From contig NC_073627.1 in NCBI RefSeq assembly GCF_029407905.1, forward strand, positions 155,749,697 to 155,813,696: a DNA stretch of 64,000 nt. Direction: 5' to 3'. This DNA is from Bubalus kerabau (Eukaryota; Chordata; Mammalia; Artiodactyla; Bovidae). The notes beneath the pieces are model-generated. The model saw only the letters and a program-made list of their open reading frames with translations. It searched no databases and was not told the DNA's origin. Each line of letters begins with the position of its first letter. Positions within the stretch are counted from its first letter, which is position 1. The translations under genes were made by a program, and so were the position numbers. Of this stretch, positions 1 through 11,695 are shown piece after piece.

Positions 1-505
1 TAAACAAGATTAGATAACCATTTATAGAATTCGGGTCAGTGGTTTCTGAAGCTAAAGTGAGAAATGAAGTGTGCATCACATTCTACTGCGAGTCTGCTAC
101 CACCCAGGCATCTGTATTTTTTGTTATTGTTCCTTCTAGTGTAAATATAAATTAGATAGACTCTTGTATGTATAGTATATCTCAGAATTATTTTAAAATT
201 CTTTTAATCTTCAGTGGGAGAAAAGAAAGTATGATAAGGAGTTTCTAGACCCTTGATTCCGGCTGCAGAATCTTTCAAGTAGGAAACCCCTCTCTCAAAA
301 TGCCTCCTGTGCTCACAAGGGAGCCACAAACCCAGAGCATTTCCCTCAACAACAGCACCTGAGATGACTTTCCAACTCCAGGTTCCTCTGTCTCCTCGGA
401 GTGGGTAAAATGCTCTGCAAAGTGATGTTCACAATGGACCTCAAGTGATATATTTAGTTTCTGCAAAAATATATCACCTCTTGTTATTTTTGTTTAAATT
501 AACTT
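1..505. other. Unannotated, AT-rich left edge
   Basis: No repeat family, exon or RNA gene recognised. Short open frames here have no domain and no coding-like composition. Confidence 0.5.
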
Positions 506-510
506 AAAAG

Positions 511-712
511 TAACTCTCAGTCATGTCTGACTCTTTATAACCCCGTGGACTGTACCTCACCAGGCTTCTCTGTCCATGGGATTCTCCAGACAAGAATACT
601 GGAGCGGGTTGCCATTTCCTTTTCTAGAGGATCTTCCTGACCAGGAGATTGAACCCAGGTCTCCCATGTTGCAGGCAGATTCTTTATCATGTGAGCCACG
701 AGGGAGGAGTGC
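511..712 (-). mobile_element. Bov-tA SINE
   Basis: The plus strand reads from the BovB-like tail (CAGTCATGTCTGACTC) to the tRNA-like head (GAGCCACGAGGGA), so the element lies on the minus strand. A perfect 12-bp target-site duplication, AAAAGTAACTCT, sits at 506-517 and 713-724. Confidence 0.95.
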
Positions 713-724
713 AAAAGTAACTCT

Positions 725-1610
725 AGGCCCCGTCTGTCTGAAGGTGTGGGAAACTCAATCTCAGACTCGCCGGACCTCAGGCAGCCCCAAGACCTGGGTG
801 ACTCTTTCAGCCAGGACCATGGATTGTCACAGGCAATGTTAGACACTCTGTAGCCCCGACTCAGGACTCAGGATCCCCCATCACCCGTGTAGGTCTGCAT
901 CCCTTATGACATTACCCAGCCCTGACTCCGAGCCCTGTGTGGAGGACAGCTTCTCCCTCAAAGATGCTTCATCACTGAGCTAGGCTTCCATAAGAGCCTG
1001 AGAGGATAGGTCCAGCCTCAGGGCTCTGCTGAGAGGGGAAAGCAATCCGAGGGCCACAGGGGGACAAGAGTGGCATCACATTGTGATAAATGAGTCACCT
1101 CTTCTCTAACCCCGAACACTGTTGGCTCCCATGCAGACACATTCTAAGAGCTTAAGTGTCAGCATCAGTCCCAAAGCTGGCACTTTGGTGGGCGGTGCTT
1201 TTGCTAAATGCACCCTGCCTCCATATAGTCAAAGGGATGATCCACCTCACTTGCCGGCCCCAAGATCTCACTCTGAGCTCTCCATCCCCGAGAGCAGCCA
1301 CAGAGTCCGCAGGTCCCCCTTTCTTCCCACCTGAGCTGCCTCCCACTCTGGGTCCCTTCTCAGCAGTTACTGACCATTTCAGGCACTCTTGGCCAAGTAA
1401 AGTGTTGGGGGAGGAGGAGGGGGCTGGCAGCCTGGAGCTGAGAGCTCAGCCCTGGCCTCCCTGCCCCCAACCCTGCCCGCCTGGGGCAAGGGGCCATCTG
1501 CTGCTGCAGCCGAGGGAAGGCAGCTGGGCCACTTTCAGCTGGGGCCCTGAGCAGGGGGCTAATCTAGGGGTGGCTTTTGACCTCACTACCATCCTAAGCC
1601 CTGGAGAGAA
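725..1610. other. Unannotated single-copy-looking stretch
   Basis: A 186-codon plus-strand frame (1156-1716) runs through here into the CA repeat. It has no recognisable domain, is rich in Pro/Ser and ends in repeat-encoded His/Thr, so I treat it as chance. Confidence 0.4.
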
Positions 1611-1657
1611 TACACACATGTGCACACACACGTGCACACCCACACACACACACACAA
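1611..1657. repeat. Imperfect (CA)n microsatellite
   Basis: Alternating CA units are interrupted by TG and CG steps. This is visible directly. Confidence 0.9.
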
Positions 1658-2309
1658 TGTGCCCACAAAACCCAGGTCTGACTTTAAAGTCTAGTTGTGT
1701 CAACTGGGTCTGTTAATTTTTGCAGATCTATAATTCCTTATCAGTCATTCAAAATCCAAAAAGCTCTGAGAACTGAAAATTGTTTCATAACTCATTTGCA
1801 GGCAAAGGTCAACTTGAGGGGGTGGATGTGAGGCTTGATTTACCCCAGTTTCACTACAAAGTATTAAAGCATCTGCTCTTGGGGTGCTGCCCACATTTCA
1901 CTGGGGTGGTGTGTAGTTCATGGTATATACACAGCTGCAAAACTGGTTCAGAATCCCAGCCTGCATGCCCAGAGAAGGGACCCAGCATCTAGGAAGGCTA
2001 GGGTCTCAGAATAACCTAACTGCTTGGCCACACTTGCTGGGTGTGCTCATCACTGGTTGGGTGAAGGGCACTGAAACCACTCCCCCCAGGAACTGGGAGC
2101 CAGGAACACGTCAAGTCATATTTGATCCAAATTATCTCTCATACAGGAGCAGGGGATGTGCACACAGGCTGGACAGAAGAACCTAGAAGATACAGATGGA
2201 GACCTCCATATGCTTCTGGGTCTCATGAATCCTGCTGACTCACTGCATTGGTGCTAAGGGCCCTTGGGGGCTGAATTCCTCATCCCAGCCCTTGGATTAC
2301 CCTCCAGAT
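1658..2309. other. Unannotated stretch
   Basis: No repeat or coding signal recognised between two CA repeats. Confidence 0.4.
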
Positions 2310-2325
2310 GCACACACACACACAA
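2310..2325. repeat. Short (CA)n
   Basis: A run of CA units is followed by an AT/GCA-rich flank, just upstream of a SINE insertion. Confidence 0.8.
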
Positions 2326-2353
2326 ATATATGCACATGCATACAATCATACAT

Positions 2354-2546
2354 GGGGATTCCCTGGTGACTCAGACAGTAAAGAATCTGTCTGCAATGTG
2401 GGAGACCTGAGTTGGATCCCTGGGTCAGGAAGACCCTAGGAGAAGGAAATAGCTACCCACACCAGTATTCTTGCCTGGAGAATTCCATGGACAGAGGAGC
2501 CTGGTGGTCTATAATCCATGTGGTCAAAAAGAGTCAGACACAACCA
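2354..2546 (+). mobile_element. Bov-tA SINE
   Basis: The tRNA-like head (CCCTGGTGACTCAGACAG, box-B-like GAGTTGGATCCC) is followed by the BovB-type tail ending GAGTCAGACACAACC. Flanks TACAATCATAC and TACTATCATAC (2341-2351, 2548-2558) look like a slightly decayed duplication. Confidence 0.92.
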
Positions 2547-2561
2547 ATACTATCATACCTA

Positions 2562-2648
2562 CCAACACATATGCACACTCCCACACATGGGTCCACACCT
2601 TCACACGCTCATGCACACACACACATGCACAGGGGCACACACATATCC
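2562..2648. repeat. Degenerate CA-rich repeat
   Basis: CACACA blocks are mixed with CATG, CTCC and GGG interruptions, directly 3' of the SINE. Confidence 0.75.
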
Positions 2649-3668
2649 TTCATATCAGATTTCTCCAGGACAGCTGTCTGCTGGACTCCACAGTGGTAGC
2701 TGGCACTCATACCACTCAACTCAGAATCCTCCAGAAAATGGACATGATGGACTATCAATGAACAAGCCTGTTTCTTCCCCAAGATTGCTTTATCAAACCT
2801 GCCAGAATTTATACAACCAAAGGGAAGACATCTAGCAAAGGGGTATCCTGGTAGGCCCTGTCCTGTGCTTACTCTCGGGATCTTATTCCAAACAGTGTTG
2901 GAACTCTGTCCTGGAACTGTTCCTAACTGTGGTTTTGAGTCAGCAAAGAATCCCAGCCCCTCCCACCCCTTGTCATGAGGATACTGAAGCAGTCGCCCAG
3001 GTTGGGTGGTTGTTTAAGACCAGCCTGTTCCCTATGGCACACGACAGCCTTCACCTCTAAGAGAGGGACCCCAGATCAAACAGGAAGTGCTCCAGGTGTC
3101 CTTAGGTCTTCCTTCTGAAGCATTGGAAAGAACCTAAAGATTCAGCAGGCCTCTCAGTGCCCACTGGATGGTGCCAGCCCACCTTTCCCCGTTTCCCACC
3201 CCACCATCTTAATGCCCCGTGTCAACACATGTTCCAAACCCCACTGAAAAGTCCCAGTGGAGCACATGCATTGGCCCTGGCTTGGGGCCTGCCCCTCACC
3301 AGAGCCCAGGGGCCCACAGCCTCCCTCAGACTCAGTGACAAGCCTTCACACAGGCGCTTGATGTGACTGGGAGGGCCGCAGCCAGGGCTGGCTGGGGAGG
3401 TCAGGTCAGGTCCCCTGCAGCGGGGGGAAAGCAGAGGCAGAGCTGGCCTGGTGCGGGTGCAGCTGCCTTCCCAGCAGGCAGGCCACCAGGGGAAGGCGGG
3501 CTGCATGGCCACTTCCAGCTGCAGTTTGACTGTGGATGGTCTGGTCAGTCTGCCCCTTTCACAGCAAATATTAGTGGTCATCTCTTTACTCTTCTGAGAT
3601 TAAATAATTGGATACTATAATGTGTCTGCAACAAAATAATCGATAGATGATAGAAAGAGCTAGAAAAT
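2649..3668. other. Unannotated stretch
   Basis: Moderately GC-rich (especially 3360-3540), with no recognised repeat, exon or domain. Overlapping frames on both strands near 3222-3620 reflect low stop density in GC-rich DNA. Confidence 0.4.
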
Positions 3669-3678
3669 AAAATGCCTT

Positions 3679-3870
3679 GTGTGTGTATTAGTTGCTCAGT
3701 TGTGTCCAACTCTTTACGACCCCATGGACTTTAGCCCGCCAGTCTCCTCTGTCCATGGGATTTCTAGGCAAGAATACTGGAGTAGGTTGCTGTTTTCTTC
3801 TCCAGGGATCAAAACTGGGTCTCCTGCATTGCAGGCATTCTTTACCTTCTGAGCCACCAGAGAAGCCCAA
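3679..3870 (-). mobile_element. Bov-tA SINE
   Basis: Typical inverted tail-to-head order ending GAGCCACCAGAGAAGCCC. A 10-bp duplication, AAAATGCCTT, flanks it (3669-3678, 3871-3880). Confidence 0.95.
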
Positions 3871-3880
3871 AAAATGCCTT

Positions 3881-4671
3881 AATGTCAATATAAAAGAAAA
3901 CAAAAGAAAAGAAATTTATAGTAACGTCTATTTTAATAGTAAATGTTTAGGCGCAACTGCTTGAGATACCATGCTCAAATCCTCCAATACTTGCATCGAA
4001 TGTAAAATTTCTGAGCTGCAGCAGGAGCAGTGCAGCCTGACAGCTGGTGGAACTTCAGTGATTCAGCTTCATGCATGGCATCGCCACTGGTGCTGTGCTT
4101 TTCTGAAATTATAAGTAAAGATCAACAAAACTCTGAGCGACGTGAAGTCTAGATCTTCTCTGAACGTTTGTGGTAGCGGCATTTCCGGTAAGTCTGAGCC
4201 CTGCCCGCAAGACACCAGTAGTCCCAGGGATTGTTGTTTCAACCAAATATGCCCCTCGGAGATCCACTGCAGATCCTTCTCCGCTATGAGCCTCAGCGGC
4301 AGAGGCAAGGAGAGGGGGCAGTACAGAGCGCACCCCTGGCACAGCGTGCATCCCATTGTGATTTGCAAGGCATCAAAGCCTGAGAGGCTGAAGGAGGGCC
4401 TTCTGTGGATCCTCCAAGTTGCCTTTGTCGGCACCTTTGTGTGGCAGGAAGACCCATTCACAAAAATATCAGCCCTGCTGAGTATGTGGGTTCCATCAGG
4501 GCCACCAATTAGTCTCTGCTTCTAACACACTGGCCCTGCCACAGCTGGTTCTGTGGGCCCAGGCCAGCTCCGATGCATGGCCGGGGTTGGGGCAGGGGGA
4601 TGTCCCTCATGCACTGGCAAAGAATCTGTAAGTTACCCCATAAGTCCCAGCTCCCAGATCCATATATTCTA
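3881..4671. other. Unannotated stretch open on both strands
   Basis: About 390 nt is open on both strands (plus 4142-4525, minus 4069-4461) outside any repeat I recognise. A CCGGTAAGT donor-like site lies at 4185-4193. The plus-strand translation contains a hydrophobic stretch ending in Trp-Gln. I could not assign either strand to a protein family. Confidence 0.3.
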
Positions 4672-4885
4672 AAGTGAAAATGTTAGTTGCTCGATCATGT
4701 CCAACTCTTTGTGACCACATGGACTGTAGCCCGCTGGGTTCCTCTGTCCATGGAATTCTTCAGGCAAGAATATTGGAGTGGGTTGACATTCCCTTCTCTG
4801 GGGGATCATCCCAACCCAGGGATCAAACCCTGGTCTCCTACATTGCAGGCAGATTCTTTACCATCTGAACCACTAGGAAGGCTCC
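4672..4885 (-). mobile_element. Bov-tA SINE
   Basis: Starts with the AAAGTGAAAATG tail remnant and ends at the head (CCATCTGAACCACTAGGAA). No clear duplication was found. Confidence 0.92.
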
Positions 4886-5089
4886 AAGGTTTACACTTTA
4901 GCTGACCAGGCTCAGAACCTGGAAGCTTCCTCCTTCTCTTGAGAGCCCGAGTTCCCAGTTGCGGGCTTCACATCTCTTTCAGGGCATCTCTTTGTATCTC
5001 ATACCAGAACCTGGTGTGGGGTGGGGCAACAAACAACAGGCATCCAAGCCAGCCTGCAGGTGACGGACCACTTCTGCCCTTGCCAAGTT

Positions 5090-5250
5090 GCCAGATGCGG
5101 AAAGCTTTCCCAGCCTCTGTGAGATGCACCTTCCTGGTGGGAAATGCAGGAGAAATGATCCCAGCTTGCAGGGCTGCTGTGAAGATGGAACATGGCAAGG
5201 TCTGGGGAACACTCACAGCTTGGGAACAAATGGGAATTGATGTTACCTCT
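5090..5250 (+). mobile_element. MIR-like SINE fragment
   Basis: The stretch GCAGGGCTGCTGTGAAGATG and the following A/G-rich tail match the diverged 3' part of MIR. The call is by eye. Confidence 0.55.
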
Positions 5251-6874
5251 GTTCACAGGTTGTGGCCAGGTTGAGCAGAGCTGGGTGACCAAGCCAAGTC
5301 AGTCTAGTTGGAATCAGATGGAAGTCTCTGTCTCCTGCTTTCCATGTCCCCTTGAGCTGTGACCTCCAAAGTCCATCCGTCCTACAGTCTGCACTGGACC
5401 CAGGGATATGGGCAGACCTGCCAGAGGTGGGTGACACCCTTCATGGGCTTTCTCCATCAGCCTTCCTTGACCTCAGGGAAGTCTTAAAGCAGCACCAAGG
5501 ACAAGGACCACGCCTTCTGCTTGACCTTTCTCTAGCTGTTCTCCATGGGCCTCATCTATCCATCTCATCCACAACAGTCAGACCCCAAAGACACAGAGTC
5601 ACCTTCCCCAGTGATGGCTAACCAGATGCCCCTGCCCATCTTTTCCAGTTGCCCATTCACCTGACTCAGCTGTGAGCATCTTCCTTTTAGGAGTGCCCCC
5701 AAGTTCCCAAATTTAATCATGCAGACACAAGCTCTCCCCATCCCACTGGGAAGAAAGCAATCCACATGTACCCACAGTTTCTGCAGGGTCACCCAACCCA
5801 CCACAGAGAAACAAGAGGCACTGTCTGGTCCTCGGTCCAGCAGGTGAGGATGGCTGTGAGGGTGAACCCACACCTCTAGGGTCTGTATTCTGCGGCTGTG
5901 AAAAAATGAAGTCTGTATCTTTGTTAAGCCAAGATTCGAAACTGGACTTATCGACATCTGTAACCTTATCTAAATCACTTCTCTAATGCGATCAGTATGT
6001 GGATAGACACACCACATTCCCGGCATAACATGGGTCTCCTATCAAACACCAGATAAGCTGATAAACCAGAAATCTTCCACCTTCGACCTGCTTGAGACTT
6101 TAGTATTTGTGGTAGAAACATCAGGCTTTGTGAAGACTACAGACACACATTTAACTCAAACAAAGTGAATCAGAACTGGTTATAAAACTTCTCTGGGAGT
6201 GTTTTCTGGTCTACTTGAAGTACTTGGCCAGGGCTTACTGGCTCCAACAGCTGGTCCAACCCCTGCTGAGAGCAATCCTGAACTTGAGCAAGCAAATCCA
6301 TCTCCCTGTGCCTTTAAAGAAGACTAAGGAAGTCCACACACTCATGGTGGAGGGGGGTGGAGGGGGGCAGGCTGTGAAGGGGAGGGGCCAGGTGACCCAG
6401 CTAATGGGAAGCTCAGGGCTCTGTGGGCCTCATCAAGCTGGAAGGTTTCCACCACATCACAAAAACCGCTCAAGGCTCACCTGAGCTCACCTGCAGAGGG
6501 TGGGGCCTTCCTGGTCTCTGCAGCAGGGAGCCAGTATGGCAGAGGAGGGGGCAGTCTTGTACCAGCTCTTTCTGGCTCCCTCCTGAGAGTGAACAAACAG
6601 GTTCTCCAGGTGGCTGCCCAACATACGCAGGCTGGAACACACCACCCCTCCAGTGTCCTGGACAGCTGTCTTCATCATCCAGCTCGGTGTGTGATCAGAA
6701 GCTGACAAGTGTGGGGGGGGGGGGTGTCATATCCTTCATGCATCCCCAAGCGTGACCTGGAGTATACGGAGGGAGGAGGAAAGTCAATCTCAGTGGAGGT
6801 GAAACCTGGCTGAGTTTTCAAAGAGAAAGGAAAAGAGGACTGGAGACAAAGGCCAAAGGCTTTGTGTGGTTCTT
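5251..6874. other. Unannotated stretch with G-run
   Basis: No coding region or repeat family recognised. A 12-G run lies at 6713-6724, and a GGTGGAGGGGGG-type purine block at 6345-6385. Confidence 0.4.
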
Positions 6875-6947
6875 GGGACAGAGAAGCCTGGCAGGCTACA
6901 GTCCACAGGGTCACAAAGAGTCGGATATGACTGAGCAACTGACACTT
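6875..6947 (+). mobile_element. 5'-truncated Bov-tA/BovB tail
   Basis: Only the 3' part is present, from GACAGAGAAGCCTGG to GACTGAGCAACTGACAC. The tRNA-like head is missing. Confidence 0.85.
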
Positions 6948-7097
6948 TGGGAAGGTAACACCTGAAACCTCATGACTTGGCCCCACCTGAGAAGGGGTCT
7001 GGACAGGTTAGACATGGCACCTGCCAGCCGTGTCCCCAACAATTATCAACAGATTTTGGAGAGAAGACCACCTTGCTGAGCTCCTGTCTGTACTTAT

Positions 7098-7290
7098 CTA
7101 TGTCAGTGGTTCCAACTCTAGGAAAGTACATACCCAGGCCCTGGCCCAACCAGAATCTCTGCAGGGAGACCCCAGGAATCTGTGTTTATCAGAGGTTTCA
7201 TGGTTAATGCTGAAGCCCTGGAGTCCCAGCCCACACACTCCACGGCATTGGGCTAACAAAGCCTGAGGAGTCTTTAAAAATCCCCATCAA
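7098..7290. mobile_element. MER5-like hAT fragment
   Basis: It contains CAGTGGTTCCAACTC, CCAGAATCTCTGCAGGG and a later TCTTTAAAAATCCCC block, resembling non-autonomous hAT-Charlie elements of the MER5 group. It is diverged and orientation is not assigned. Confidence 0.5.
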
Positions 7291-7323
7291 CAGTTGAATT
7301 TTATCCCTGGCCATTTGCCATTA

Positions 7324-7541
7324 GGGCTTCCCAGGAGGCTCAAGGATAAAAGAATCCTCTTGCCAATGCAAGAGACACAAGAGACAGGAGTTTGATCCCT
7401 GGGTCGGGAAGATCCCCTGGAGAAGGAAACGGCAGCCCACTCCAGTATTCTTGCCTGAAGAAGTCAGTGGACAGAGGAGCCTGGCGGGCTACAGTCCATG
7501 GGGTTGCAGGTAGTCAGACAGGTCTGAGCAACTGAGCGCCA
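7324..7541 (+). mobile_element. Bov-tA SINE
   Basis: Head GGGCTTCCCAGGAGGCTCA, box-B-like GAGTTTGATCCC, tail GGTCTGAGCAACTGAGCG. CATTTGCCATTA before it and CATTTACCGTCA after it could be an old duplication (9 of 12 match). Confidence 0.93.
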
Positions 7542-8104
7542 GCACAGCATTTACCGTCAGCACTTAACAGAGTCCTGGAGCAGGACTCGGTGACAGCCGG
7601 TTTGCCGCTGCTTCCTGGCGCCTGTCTATCACCGTTTATTGTGTGTTTACGACCTTTATGGTGGCGTTGCCCTGGCTGGCCCTGCATGCCGCTGCCTCTC
7701 ACACTCACAAGTGCAGGATCCCAGGCCCTGTGGAGACAGCGCCCAGCAAGCCACTCACACCTGGACACCAGGCTCAGCAGGGGGCCTTTTCTGAGTTTAA
7801 CTGCATGCCATCCCTAACCTGGAAAGCAGGCTTCTGGGGACAGGCCCCTGCTGCATCTAGCTCTTGCTCTTTGCCCCGTCTCAGGCTGCCTTTAGACACT
7901 GAAGCAGACCCACCCTCCGATGGAGCCTGAGACTCTTCTCCAAGGAACTGGTCCTAAAAGCCACTTTCACCTTTCTCCCTTCTTGAATAAGGGAGAAAGG
8001 AATGAACAGAGGTTGAAATTCCCTATGCTCAGGCTTGCACATGTATTCTCCTGTTGGTGTGTCTCAGAACATGCCATGAAGGAGGTGATATTTTCAGCCC
8101 AACA
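7542..8104. other. Unannotated stretch
   Basis: Overlapping frames of 71-95 codons, but no domain or splice pattern that I can support. Confidence 0.4.
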
Positions 8105-8200
8105 ATACGCTGGTTGCCCAAGGTCACCCCGCTAGTAGCAGCAGGGTGCAGATCCAGGCTCCAGCCTGCCTGGTGCCTTAACCAGAGGACCTTGGACTTC
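8105..8200 (-). mobile_element. MIR-like SINE fragment
   Basis: GGTTGCCCAAGGTCACCCCG, GCTAGTAGCAG and the downstream CCAGGCTCCAG match the inverted core of MIR. Confidence 0.7.
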
Positions 8201-9027
8201 GCATGGCAGGGGGATGCTCTTGTTTTGGAAACTGAAATCTTCACAGGGTCACATGCCACAGGGCAGGAACCATGCCAGGCCCACCCACCTCACTTAAAAA
8301 GCTCAGGGCAAGGCCACCCTCCCAAGACACTCTCTCAATAGGATGCAGTTCACACAGAGCCTACCCCTCTTCAGCTCTGGGACTCCAAGGAAGCCTGCTC
8401 ACCTACTCTCCCTCCAGCCTTGCCCTGGCGACCAGTGGGTCAGAACATTCTGGGGGCGTGGGTGGTAGGACATACTGGGGTGACTAGATGGCCCACGAAA
8501 GCCCCAGGAGTGTGAGTGGAGAGTGTGGCATCAAAACCCCTATGTTCTGGGGACACCTGGGCCTGTTTTCTGGATACTCTAGGAGTGTGGGAGGAGGGGA
8601 GTACCTGGACCGTTTGTCTTAACATCCCAGCTGATCTCAGTCCCTCTCATAAGTGTTCCTTTCCCTCAAGAGGCCTGCCCACATCCTGTTCCTCTTCCTG
8701 AACCCTCAGGCTCCAAACCTGTGATGGTGCTGTGGGTGACATCATCTGTACTTTAACAGATGCAACATCTCGAGGTCAAGTCATGACCTCCCATCAGCAC
8801 TGTGAGTGCCACCCCCAGAGCTGAAGGTATTGCTGGTGGGGAGAGCAGTCCCGGGGACAGGAGTAGGGTACAGGGAGTTGATGTCAACCTTGGGCAGCTT
8901 CACATGCCACCTGGCAGGAGGGAGCTGAGGGGAGCACCTTTACTGGCTTCCTTCCTCCAAATAGCTGTGCGGGCAGCAGGATTGGATAAAGGACGGGGCC
9001 TGGCCTGTCCCACCTGGCACAACCCTG
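8201..9027. other. Unannotated stretch
   Basis: No recognised feature. Several 60-95-codon frames on both strands look random. Confidence 0.4.
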
Positions 9028-9034
9028 GTCCTAA

Positions 9035-9185
9035 CTGTTGTTGTTCAGTTGCTCAGTCGTGTCCAAGTCTTTGAGACTCCATGGACTGCAGCTTGCCAGG
9101 CTTCCCTGTCCTTCACCATCTCCGGGAGCTTGCTCAAACTCATGTTCTTCGAGTCAGTGATGCCATCCAACCATCTCATCATTTA
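9035..9185 (-). mobile_element. BovB LINE, 3' end only
   Basis: Inverted BovB terminus with a (GTT)n tail: GTTGTTGTTCAG, then the conserved CCATGGACTGCAG and CTTCACCATCTCC blocks. GTCCTAA at 9028-9034 and 9186-9192 is a probable 7-bp duplication. Confidence 0.93.
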
Positions 9186-9192
9186 GTCCTAA

Positions 9193-10633
9193 TAGCCACC
9201 CCCACACATGCATTATCCTCGTGGCCTGGGGAACCCATTTCCCCACAGCCCACAGAGCAGCAACACTGCTCACTTTCTGCCTTGTCACAGCCCGGCCATG
9301 GGTCGGGCAAGCCACAAAGAGGGGGCACCACCCAGCCGTTCAGGCCGGGCTGTGCCCTGTGCGCCCCGGCAGGTGGGGAAGCTGTTTGTGAGCAATGCTG
9401 TGGGTACCCAGACCACACCTTCAAGGCTGGTTTACAGTACAGCGAGCCCTCGGCCTGGGGGCGGCTCGCAGGTGGCCTGCACACCCAGGGTCAGCTGACA
9501 AACTTCCTGCGGCCTTCGGTAGGTACAGTGGTCAGATGACATGGCTGGGTTGTGTAATGCACGTGCTCCAGCCTCCCTCCCCAGAGAGCTATCTGTGGCC
9601 CGGGACCCCTTCAGAAGCTAACAACACCTCGTGACCCTCAGTCCATAAACACGGTGAAGAGCCCACAGAGGCGCAGATGGCAGAGGGGCTGGATTTCGCA
9701 ACAGCTTCCTCTGTGCTTCCAAGTAACTGAGGACGTGGCCGCCCACAGGGAGTGGGTGGAGCTAAGGGGATGCTGTTTTTCCCTCTATACTCCGTGTTGT
9801 TTGTGAGCACTTGGTCCCAGGAAAAAGCCACTTCTCAGGAAGGAATGGCCCCTCCTCTGAGATTTCGTTTCATCCCGACTGCCCTCCCCAACCTCAAATC
9901 TCAGTCCTCCAGGTCCCTGCCTGCCCAGCCTGCCCTGGACAGGAGTCCAGAGACACTCAAACATTGTCCCCAAGCCCAGAAGAGATGCCCCACTGCTGGG
10001 CCAGCCTCTCAGATGTGCCACCGGATCTGAGAGCCTGTGCCGGGTAAGCAGCCTCAGACTCAGCCCAAGGAAATGATAAACAGGATCACAACAGGGAGAG
10101 ACCCCTCCAGGACTGCGGGTTGTTACACGATGTGCAGCCAGCGAGAGCAGACAGAGCCGGCTTGCCATCCAGCCGAGCCGGGAGAGACAGAGGCACCAGG
10201 AGCAGCTGCACCCTCCCTTTGCTCAAGCAAGAGAACTACTCCAGAAAGTGGTAACACTGACTCCGTGCTGTACACACGTCCAGGAGGTGGCCGGTGCTCT
10301 GTGCTTGCAGGTTTACACACGACTACTCTGCTCGCTGCAGGGCTGTGTCCCTCACCCGTGCACCTGGGGCATGTTCCCAGTCCTGGCTCCAATTTTTTAA
10401 TCTACAGAATGCCACGTGCAAAGCCTCCTAGGCACCAAAGATGAGAGGTTTCAGTGGCCTCACCAATGCAGCAGCTGCTTGCAAACTACAAAATGCAAGC
10501 AGGCTCTTTCCTCAGCAGCCAGGAGGCCAGGACACGCTGCACTGGGGACTATTTGGGCCCTGAGAACCAGCCTTCCACCTGCAGCCACCTAGGTGCGTGA
10601 GCCAGGCACGGGGTCTCACTAAAGGAGAAAAGT
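9193..10633. other. Unannotated GC-rich stretch
   Basis: Moderate CpG content around 9290-9480 but not a convincing CpG island. The 152-codon frame (9081-9539) begins inside the BovB fragment, so it is not a gene model. No exon is supported. Confidence 0.4.
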
Positions 10634-10644
10634 ATAACCTTTGA

Positions 10645-10854
10645 GGGGCTTCCTTGGTGGCTTGGCGGTAAAGAATCTGCCTGCGATGCAGGAGACGCAG
10701 AAGACTCTGTTTCGATCCCTGGGTGGGGAAGATCCCCTGAAGGAGAGCATGGCAACCTATTCCAGGATTCTTGCCTCCTCCTCAAGAGGAACCTGGCCAC
10801 CATAGACTCACAAAGAGTTGGACACGACTGAAGCAACTAAGCATGCAAGCATGC
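10645..10854 (+). mobile_element. Bov-tA SINE
   Basis: Head GGGGCTTCCTTGGTGGCTTG through tail GGACACGACTGAAGCAAC and a GCATGCAAGCATGC end. ATAACCTTT duplications are at 10634-10642 and 10855-10863. Confidence 0.95.
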
Positions 10855-10930
10855 ATAACCTTTTAGACATTTCCCTTAGAACACATTTGACTTAAATATG
10901 CACTTCAAACCCAAGTATACTACATGCTTT

Positions 10931-11230
10931 TGGACTCCACGGGAGAAAGCAAGGGTGGGATGATTTGAGAGAATAGCACTAAACCATGTATATTATCATA
11001 TGGGAAGTAGATTGCCAGTCCAGTTTCGATGCATGAGACAGCGTGCTCAGGGCTGGTGCACTGGGATGACCCTGAGGGATGGGATGGGGAGGGAGGTGGG
11101 AGGGAGGTTCAGGATGGGGAACATATGTACACCCATGGCTGATTCATGTAAATGTATGGCAAAAACCGCCACAATACAGTAAAGTAATTAGCCTCCAATT
11201 AAAATAAATACATTATAAATAAACAAATAA
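10931..11230 (+). mobile_element. L1 3' end
   Basis: Matches the ruminant L1 3' UTR: CCAGTCCAGTTTCGATGCA, TTCAGGATGGGGAACATATG, then AATAAA-type A-rich end. Short flanks ATGCTTT and ATGCTCT (10924, 11231) may be the duplication. Confidence 0.9.
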
Positions 11231-11237
11231 ATGCTCT

Positions 11238-11520
11238 ACCCTAAATGCAGCAGGAAGCTGTAAAAGGCAATGCAGGGAGAGGCTGTCTCCTACTCTGCCA
11301 CTTCCTCCTGGGCTGAATTTTTAATACTTGAGGGTTCCTGTCTGCAGAAACTACAATAGTACCTCTCTGCCAGGTGGGTGTGGGGCTTAATCTCCATCAA
11401 AAAAGACATTGTCTTTATAAAGAAGACTAGACTGTGCAGATACACATGCAACCTCATCGATTTTCCTTTGTTTGGCGGGGGGTGGGGGGGGATAATTCCA
11501 TTAAAGAGTAACCCAAGTGT
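11238..11520. other. Unannotated gap with G-runs
   Basis: Nothing recognised except G6-T-G8 at 11477-11491. Confidence 0.4.
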
Positions 11521-11692
11521 GGGACTTCCCTGGTGGTCCAGTGGCTAAGACTCCATGCTCCCAGTGCAGGGGGCCCGGGTTTGAGCCCTGGTCAGGGAGC
11601 TAGGTCCCATGTGCTTTAACTAAGAGTTCAAACGCCACAACTAAGACCCCATGCAGCCAAATAAATAAAAATAAATATTGGGGAAAAAAAGA
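11521..11692 (+). mobile_element. CHR-type SINE
   Basis: Head GGGACTTCCCTGGTGGTCCA, then CCGGGTTTGAGCCCTGGTCA and an end CATGCAGCCAAATAAATAAA, as in cetartiodactyl CHR SINEs. Confidence 0.88.
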
Positions 11693-11695
11693 AGA

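Noticed and set aside
1156..1716. 186-codon plus-strand frame
   Set aside because: No domain, Pro/Ser bias, and the C-terminal part is encoded by a CA repeat.
9290..9480. Possible CpG island (also 60430-60620)
   Set aside because: CpG density is only moderate over a short span, with no adjoining first exon or promoter that I can support.
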